From an uncultured Pelagibacteraceae bacterium (lineage in GTDB: Bacteria; Pseudomonadota; Alphaproteobacteria; Pelagibacterales; Pelagibacteraceae): a DNA stretch of 33,672 bases. The translations under genes and the position numbers were made by a program. Below, piece by piece: positions 28,756 through 33,672 of this stretch. The notes beneath the pieces were generated by a model. The model did no database searches and was not told the origin of the DNA. It saw nothing but the letters and a program-made list of their open reading frames with translations. The DNA lies in contig CACMYE010000011.1 in assembly GCA_902617825.1 (NCBI GenBank), positions 1 through 33,672 on the forward strand. Reading direction: 5' to 3'. How positions within the stretch are numbered: position 1 is the stretch's first letter; every line of letters begins with the position of its first letter.

Positions 28756-28905
28756 ATGGAATTTTTGAGAGAATTATGGGCTTTTCTTAAAATGCGAAAA
28801 AAACTTTGGCTTTTGCCTATTATTATTGTGATGCTGGTACTTGGAGGATTATTAATCCTTGCACAAGGTTCAGTCGTAGCACCATTCATTTATACTTTAT
28901 TTTAG
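28756..28905 (+). CDS. DUF5989-like single-span membrane microprotein (49 residues)
   Basis: A short gene easily missed by length cut-offs. It encodes 49 residues beginning MEFLRELWAFLKMRKK, then one transmembrane helix (about 17-37, LWLLPIIIVMLVLGGLLIL), and ends AQGSVVAPFIYTLF. The positively charged segment before the helix predicts an N-terminus in the cytoplasm. The sequence closely resembles the DUF5989 family, which repeatedly sits between an SxtJ-like gene and a carbamoyltransferase. Its function is unknown. It lies 12 bases after the SxtJ-like gene and 12 bases before the carbamoyltransferase, in the same operon. Confidence 0.8.
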   Translation: MEFLRELWAFLKMRKKLWLLPIIIVMLVLGGLLILAQGSVVAPFIYTLF

Positions 28906-28917
28906 TTGTAGAAAAAA

Positions 28918-30756
28918 ATGTATATTTTAGGTATCTCTGCATTTTACCATGATAGTGCTGCATGTATAATAAAAGATGGTGAAATAATTACAGCAGCTCA
29001 AGAAGAACGCTTCACACGTAAAAGACACGATGCCAGCTTTCCAAGTCATGCAATAAAGTACTGCATGCAAGAGGCACAAATAGACTCAGAGCAAATTGAT
29101 AGTGTAGTTTTTTATGAAAAACCTTTTATCAAATTTAAGCGGTTATTAGAGACATATCTGGCGTTTGCACCAAAAGGATTTATAAGTTTTGCAAAGGCGA
29201 TGCCTGTATGGATTAAAGATAAGCTTTTCCAAAAAAAATCAATCATCAAGGAGCTCAAGTCCACGTTTGGTAAAGAAACTAATTGGCATGAAAGACTAAT
29301 GTTTTCAGAGCACCACTTATCACATGCTGCTAGTGCATTTTATCCATCACCCTTTGAAAGTGCAGCAGTTTTAACACTTGATGGTGTTGGTGAGTGGACC
29401 ACAACATCTATGGCTGTAGGCAAAGGAAGTGATTTAAAAGTTATGAAGGAAATTCACTTTCCTCATTCACTAGGACTACTTTATTCGGCATTTACCTATT
29501 ATACAGGTTTTAAAGTTAATTCTGGAGAATATAAAGTTATGGGCTTAGCACCCTATGGTGAGCCTCGCTTCACTAATTTAATACTTGAAAAACTCATCAC
29601 CGTTGCAGATGATGGAAGTTTCCACTTAGACATGAGTTACTTTGACTATGCAACTGGTTTAACAATGACAAACAAAAAGTTTGATAAATTGTTTGGCGGA
29701 CCTCCTCGTTCACCTGATGCACAGTTAACTCAACGTGAAATGGATTTGGCCGCATCAATCCAAAAGGTTACAGAGTATGTAGTCATTAAGCTTGCAAGGG
29801 GCATAGCAAAAGAAACTGGAGAACGAAATTTATGTTTAGCTGGTGGAGTTGCTCTTAATTGTGTTGTAAATGGCATTATCTTGCGTGAAAAAATATTTGA
29901 TAATATTTGGATTCAGCCAGCAGCTGGGGATGCAGGTGGTGCATTAGGTGCTGCCCTTTCTGTTTGGTATTTAGATAATCAAAGAGAACGAAAAATAAAT
30001 TCTGTTAGTGATGCTATGAAAGGCTCTTATCTTGGTCCAGCTTTTAGCGATTCTGAAATCGAAAGAGAGCTTAACGCATGTGGTGCAGTATTTAAGAAAT
30101 GCTCTGAAAATGAATTAATCGAAGAAGTTACAAGCGCATTGGTTAATGAAAAAGTAATTGGTTGGATGCAAGGACGGATGGAGTTTGGGCCACGAGCACT
30201 TGGTGGAAGAAGCATTATTGCAGATCCTCGTTCTCATAAAATGCAGAAGCAGCTAAATCTAAAAGTTAAATACCGTGAAAGTTTTCGTCCGTTTGCTCCA
30301 AGCGTATTGTGTGACGATGTAGGAGATTGGTTTGAGCATTATTCTGATAGTCCTTACATGTTATTAGTTGCAAATGTTAAGAAAGATAAGCATCGTATAA
30401 TGACAGATAAAGAAAAATCATTGTTTGGTATAGAAAAGTTAAACGTTCCACGTTCTTCTGTTCCTGCAATAACGCATGTCGATTATTCTGCACGTATTCA
30501 AACTGTTCATGCAAATACTAACCCTCTTTACTACGCTTTAATATCAAACTTCAAGAAAGTAACTAATTGCCCACTTATTATCAATACGTCATTCAATGTA
30601 CGTGGTGAGCCTATTGTTTGTACACCAACAGATGCATTTAAGTGTTTCATGGGTACCGATTTAGATGTTTTAGCGGTGGGCAGTTACGTGCTTGTTAAGG
30701 AGCAGCAAGATCAAAATCTTAAAAAGAATTATGAAAAATTCTACGAGTTGGATTAA
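28918..30756 (+). CDS. O-carbamoyltransferase of the NodU/CmcH/TobZ family
   Basis: Members use carbamoyl phosphate and ATP, via carbamoyl-adenylate, to carbamoylate a hydroxyl of a sugar, antibiotic or toxin. The 612-residue protein has the Kae1-like N-terminal domain starting GISAFYHDSAACI, the metal-binding HHLSHAASAFYPSPF (His132, His133, His136), LTLDGVGEW, and the C-terminal domain with GWMQGRMEFGPRALGGRS (415-432) and NTSFNVRGEPIVCTP. Key motifs are intact, so activity is expected; the acceptor cannot be read from sequence. By my count about 17 of 23 arginines use CGN codons, unlike the AGA-dominated neighbours, suggesting transfer. It overlaps the SGNH gene by 26 bases. Confidence 0.92.
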   Translation: MYILGISAFYHDSAACIIKDGEIITAAQEERFTRKRHDASFPSHAIKYCMQEAQIDSEQIDSVVFYEKPFIKFKRLLETYLAFAPKGFISFAKAMPVWIKDKLFQKKSIIKELKSTFGKETNWHERLMFSEHHLSHAASAFYPSPFESAAVLTLDGVGEWTTTSMAVGKGSDLKVMKEIHFPHSLGLLYSAFTYYTGFKVNSGEYKVMGLAPYGEPRFTNLILEKLITVADDGSFHLDMSYFDYATGLTMTNKKFDKLFGGPPRSPDAQLTQREMDLAASIQKVTEYVVIKLARGIAKETGERNLCLAGGVALNCVVNGIILREKIFDNIWIQPAAGDAGGALGAALSVWYLDNQRERKINSVSDAMKGSYLGPAFSDSEIERELNACGAVFKKCSENELIEEVTSALVNEKVIGWMQGRMEFGPRALGGRSIIADPRSHKMQKQLNLKVKYRESFRPFAPSVLCDDVGDWFEHYSDSPYMLLVANVKKDKHRIMTDKEKSLFGIEKLNVPRSSVPAITHVDYSARIQTVHANTNPLYYALISNFKKVTNCPLIINTSFNVRGEPIVCTPTDAFKCFMGTDLDVLAVGSYVLVKEQQDQNLKKNYEKFYELD

Positions 30757-31993
30757 TACAAATTTAAAATTTTTACAAAAGATTTTTTTTATTTTCTTAT
30801 GTGTAATAATATTCATAAATAAATTTACTTTGAGTTTCTTTGACCCAAATCCTCCATTGTCTGAAATTGCAATTTATTTTATGTACTTTTTATATGTAGG
30901 AAGTATTGTTTGCGCAGTAATTTTCTTTTATTTCCGAACTTTATTTATTCAGTTAACTTTAATAGCAGTTTTTTTGGTCATTGTAGATGTGATTACAAGT
31001 CTATTTATTGAACGAATTGGGCATAAAGAATTCCGAATTAAACAGCCGGAGCCATACATTAATGCTGAATACTTTTCAAAAGATTTTATTGATGAATCTT
31101 TTGCTCAGCCTGGTGGATGGTTATTAGATAAAACTTATGGTGGAGTTAAGCCAAATAACTTTGAGGGCAATTGGATCAATGTTAGAAATAATCAACGTGT
31201 TACTGTAAATGATTCAGGAGATTATTTACGTAAAATTTATCTTTTTGGAGGTTCAACAGTCTATAACGGAGAAGTTCCAGACAATTTTACTATAGCCTCT
31301 CAACTTGCTTCATTGGGCGCTAATAATTTTTCATACAAGGTTGTTAATATGGGGGCAACTAGCATTCATTCAGCTCAACAGTTTGGACGACTGAAGGCAG
31401 AGATTAATGTGAATGATGGTGATGTGATTATTTTCTATGATGGCGTAAATGATGTTCTTCAAAGAATTATTTATGACAACCATGAGGGATATATGATTGG
31501 CGAGCCTAAGAAAGAAAGTTTTTGGATTAAGCAACTAAGGTCAAAAAGTAAATATTCGTCTATTTTATTTATTTTTTATTCAAAAATAATTGAGAACATC
31601 AAGGAAACACCCTCTACTTTGATCAAGACCTCTGTGGATAATTATGTTAACACCTTGGTTGTAGTTAATGAATATGTAAAAAGCCAAGGTGCATCTTTTT
31701 ACCATTTTTTACAGCCAACACTTTTTACAAAAAAAAATTTAAATAAATATGAAGAATCACTAATAGAAAAAGGCTATCCCTTTGTTCCAACACAATTTAT
31801 TCAGGATTTTAAGAGAGCTTACCCATTAATTTCAAATAAGTTGGATTCTGTTGAATTTAGTTATTCACTAGTTGGGGTATTTAATAACTTAAAAAAGAGC
31901 CCATATTTAGATTTTTGCCACGTGGCTCATATAGGGAATAAAATTATTGCCGAAAATATCTGGAATAATATTAATAATGAGTTAAAGTTTTAA
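30731..31993 (+). CDS. Membrane-anchored SGNH/GDSL-type hydrolase
   Basis: A 420-residue protein with three N-terminal hydrophobic helices (about 14-36, 44-69, 71-93) and a C-terminal SGNH domain. Block I is YLFGGSTVYNG with probable nucleophile Ser175; block III is YDGVNDV (Gly238, Asn240); block V is DFCHVAHIGN with Asp394 and His397. This order matches SGNH esterases and acyltransferases that act on cell-surface glycans. I chose the ATG at 30731, inside the carbamoyltransferase gene; an upstream in-frame start at 30692 would add 13 residues. The catalytic domain could face either side of the membrane. About 6 of 10 arginines use CGN codons. Confidence 0.82.
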   Translation: MKNSTSWINTNLKFLQKIFFIFLCVIIFINKFTLSFFDPNPPLSEIAIYFMYFLYVGSIVCAVIFFYFRTLFIQLTLIAVFLVIVDVITSLFIERIGHKEFRIKQPEPYINAEYFSKDFIDESFAQPGGWLLDKTYGGVKPNNFEGNWINVRNNQRVTVNDSGDYLRKIYLFGGSTVYNGEVPDNFTIASQLASLGANNFSYKVVNMGATSIHSAQQFGRLKAEINVNDGDVIIFYDGVNDVLQRIIYDNHEGYMIGEPKKESFWIKQLRSKSKYSSILFIFYSKIIENIKETPSTLIKTSVDNYVNTLVVVNEYVKSQGASFYHFLQPTLFTKKNLNKYEESLIEKGYPFVPTQFIQDFKRAYPLISNKLDSVEFSYSLVGVFNNLKKSPYLDFCHVAHIGNKIIAENIWNNINNELKF

Positions 31994-32035
31994 ATACCTT
32001 TTCTTATTTAAATCTTAAACTAAAGTTAAAAGTTA

Positions 32036-33672
32036 ATGAAATATCCAATTCTTTTACCAAATATATTTAATTTTCCGTTCACTTATGAAAGTGATTTAGA
32101 TCTAAAAATTGGTGAATATGTGTCAGTTCCCTTTGGTAAAAATAAACTTACTGGGGTGGTATGGGATAAATTAGAGGATAATGAACAAAAAAAATTCAAG
32201 TTAAAAAAAGTTTTTAAGAAATTAAAAGTTAAACCACTAAAAAAAACAACTATAAAATTTTTAAATTGGTTTTCAGAATATAACATTATTCCAAAGGGCA
32301 TGGCTTTAAAATTGATGCTACTAAGCAATAAGGCAATTGAGGATAATATAAAAAATAATTTTAAATTTTTTGAAAGCAATATAAAAAACAATTCAATAAA
32401 ACTCTCAGAAGATCAAAAAAAATCCCTTAGGGATATGGTCGTTTTGAACAATAAGTTTAGAGTACATGTGTTACAAGGTACAACTGGCTCTGGAAAAACT
32501 TTTGTTTATTTTGAGGCTTTGAAATATGTGATAAAGAAGGGTCTTCAAGGCTTAATATTACTACCAGAAATAGGACTAACGGGTCAGTTTGAACAAAAAT
32601 TTGTTGAATATTTTGGTTTTAATCCAGCTGTATGGCATTCAGGAATATCTAAAAAGAAAAAAGAACTAATATGGAATGGAATTTCTAATGGAAAAATTCA
32701 GGTTATAATTGGAGCAAGATCATCTTTATTTTTACCATTTAAACACCTTGGAATAATTATTGTTGACGAAGAACATGATCAGTCATTTAAACAAGATGAG
32801 GGAATAACGTATAATGCGAGAGACATGGCAATAGCCAGAGCATCATTTGAAAATATTCCAATAAATCTTATAACTGCAGTTCCATCTGTTGAAACATATG
32901 AAAATATAAAAAAAGGAAAGTATGGCTTATCTAGATTAGACCAAAGATATAAAAATGCTTCTCTTCCTAATTATGAAATTATTAATTTAAATAATTCTAA
33001 GATAGAAAAGCAGTGCTGGTTATCAAATGAAATTATTAAAAAAGTAAATTCTCATTTAGAAAAAAAAGATCAAGTTTTATTTTTTTTAAACAGACGCGGA
33101 TTTTCACCAAATGTATTATGTAATAAATGCTATACAAGTTTTTCATGTCCAAACTGTAGTATCAATTTAGTTTACCATAAAAATAAAGGCAATTTGCTTT
33201 GTCATTACTGTGGATATAAATCTCATTTAAAAAAAGACTGTTCTAAAGAGGGAAATTGTGAATTTATTTTTAGCGGTCCTGGTGTTGAAAGGATATCAGA
33301 AGAAGTAAAAAAAAAATTTCCAGGTAAGAAAATTGAAATCTTTTCGAGTGATACAATGAATAAAAAAGACTCAATGGATAAATTGAATAAAATTATTACA
33401 AATGAAACTAATATTATAATTGGAACTCAACTTATTTCAAAGGGATTCCATTTTCCAAGTTTAAATTGTATTGTAGTTGTTGACATCGATCTTTCATCGC
33501 AAGGACATGATCTAAGAGGAGCTGAAAAAAATTTGCAACTTTATCATCAACTTTCAGGAAGAGCCGGCAGAACTGGAAAACCAGCTACAGTTTATTTTCA
33601 AACATACAATCACGATACAAAAATGATAGAAGATATAACTAATAAAAATCCTGATATTTTTCTAGATAGAGA
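32036..33672 (+). CDS. priA: Primosomal protein N' (PriA helicase), 3' end cut by window
   Basis: PriA restarts stalled replication forks as a 3'-to-5' superfamily-2 helicase that reloads DnaB. The frame is open from the ATG at 32036 to the window end, 545 codons of an expected 650-730. In order: a short N-terminal DNA-binding part (MKYPILLPNIFNFPF, GEYVSVPFG), Walker A TTGSGKT (149-155), LLPEIGLT, DEEH (244-247), NRRGFSP, the zinc-binding cysteines (362, 365, 371, 374, 389, 392, 402, 408), and motif VI GRAGR (508-512). The last cysteine pair is spaced C-x5-C rather than the usual C-x2-C. A 42-base AT-rich gap separates it from the cassette, and arginine codons are again mostly AGA. Confidence 0.96.
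   Translation, partial: MKYPILLPNIFNFPFTYESDLDLKIGEYVSVPFGKNKLTGVVWDKLEDNEQKKFKLKKVFKKLKVKPLKKTTIKFLNWFSEYNIIPKGMALKLMLLSNKAIEDNIKNNFKFFESNIKNNSIKLSEDQKKSLRDMVVLNNKFRVHVLQGTTGSGKTFVYFEALKYVIKKGLQGLILLPEIGLTGQFEQKFVEYFGFNPAVWHSGISKKKKELIWNGISNGKIQVIIGARSSLFLPFKHLGIIIVDEEHDQSFKQDEGITYNARDMAIARASFENIPINLITAVPSVETYENIKKGKYGLSRLDQRYKNASLPNYEIINLNNSKIEKQCWLSNEIIKKVNSHLEKKDQVLFFLNRRGFSPNVLCNKCYTSFSCPNCSINLVYHKNKGNLLCHYCGYKSHLKKDCSKEGNCEFIFSGPGVERISEEVKKKFPGKKIEIFSSDTMNKKDSMDKLNKIITNETNIIIGTQLISKGFHFPSLNCIVVVDIDLSSQGHDLRGAEKNLQLYHQLSGRAGRTGKPATVYFQTYNHDTKMIEDITNKNPDIFLDR

Larger units (their letters stand above)
28345..31993 (+). other. Accessory SxtJ-DUF5989-carbamoyltransferase-SGNH cassette (probable islet)
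   Basis: Four closely spaced genes sit between the core genes lpd and priA. Gaps are 12, 12 and -26 bases, so they form one operon. Arginine codon choice shifts to CGN here and returns to AGA in priA. No integrase, transposase, tRNA or flanking repeats are visible, so the route of entry is unknown. This order, with two small membrane proteins before a carbamoyltransferase, recurs in other bacteria near surface-polysaccharide genes, which suggests glycan or lipid-linked sugar modification. No glycosyltransferase lies within the window. Confidence 0.65.

Noticed and set aside
28345-31993. Saxitoxin or aminoglycoside-type biosynthetic cluster
   Set aside because: Only the SxtJ-like and carbamoyltransferase genes resemble such clusters; no polyketide, amidinotransferase or aminocyclitol genes are present.
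32083-32391. 102-codon minus-strand frame near the window end
   Set aside because: It lies wholly inside priA, whose plus-strand frame runs uninterrupted to the window end with all helicase motifs.

Overview
The window is about 30% G+C and very densely packed: gene junctions are mostly 1-25 bases apart or overlap outright. It looks like a chromosomal piece of a SAR11 alphaproteobacterium (Candidatus Pelagibacter or a close relative). The strongest marker is a Pelagibacter-type DMSP demethylase gene (dmdA). AT-rich codon use (AGA for arginine), streamlined operons and alphaproteobacterial gene order agree. This assignment rests on recognising protein families, not on a database search.

Layout. 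(1) 1-2183: the 3' end of an unrecognised plus-strand gene meets ftsY tail to tail; dapF and ftsY form a minus-strand pair. (2) 2184-2341: a divergent control region with a perfect TATAAT for dapF and three consecutive RNA hairpins leading into ffh. From here to the window end every gene is on the plus strand. (3) 2342-5370: ffh-rpsP-trmD-rplS, protein targeting and translation, without the rimM usually found between rpsP and trmD. (4) 5382-8490: leuC-leuD-leuB, leucine biosynthesis. (5) 8517-13792: a DMSP demethylation block (dmdC, dmdB, an alpha/beta hydrolase, dmdA). (6) 13814-14824: asd, which feeds lysine, threonine and methionine. (7) 14814-28290: sdhCDAB, mmsA, mdh, sucCD, sucAB and lpd, that is, the 2-oxoglutarate-to-oxaloacetate part of the TCA cycle without fumarase. 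(8) 28345-31993: an accessory four-gene cassette (SxtJ-like membrane protein, 49-residue DUF5989-like protein, O-carbamoyltransferase, membrane-anchored SGNH hydrolase) with different arginine codon use. (9) 32036 to the end: priA, cut by the window edge.

How it fits together. DmdA removes a methyl group from DMSP onto tetrahydrofolate, and DmdB and DmdC activate and oxidise the methylmercaptopropionate product. In SAR11 the reduced sulfur is used for methionine, whose carbon skeleton starts at Asd. Acyl-CoA and C1 products flow toward the TCA enzymes encoded just downstream.

Most notable points. Both membrane subunits of succinate dehydrogenase lack the histidines that ligate heme b in E. 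coli and Rickettsia, while the quinone-site residues remain. The carbamoyltransferase/SGNH cassette appears to be imported and its substrate is unknown. A multi-hairpin RNA element precedes ffh. A hydrolase of unknown substrate is translationally coupled to dmdA. I found no tRNA, rRNA, CRISPR array, insertion sequence or convincing intrinsic terminator.
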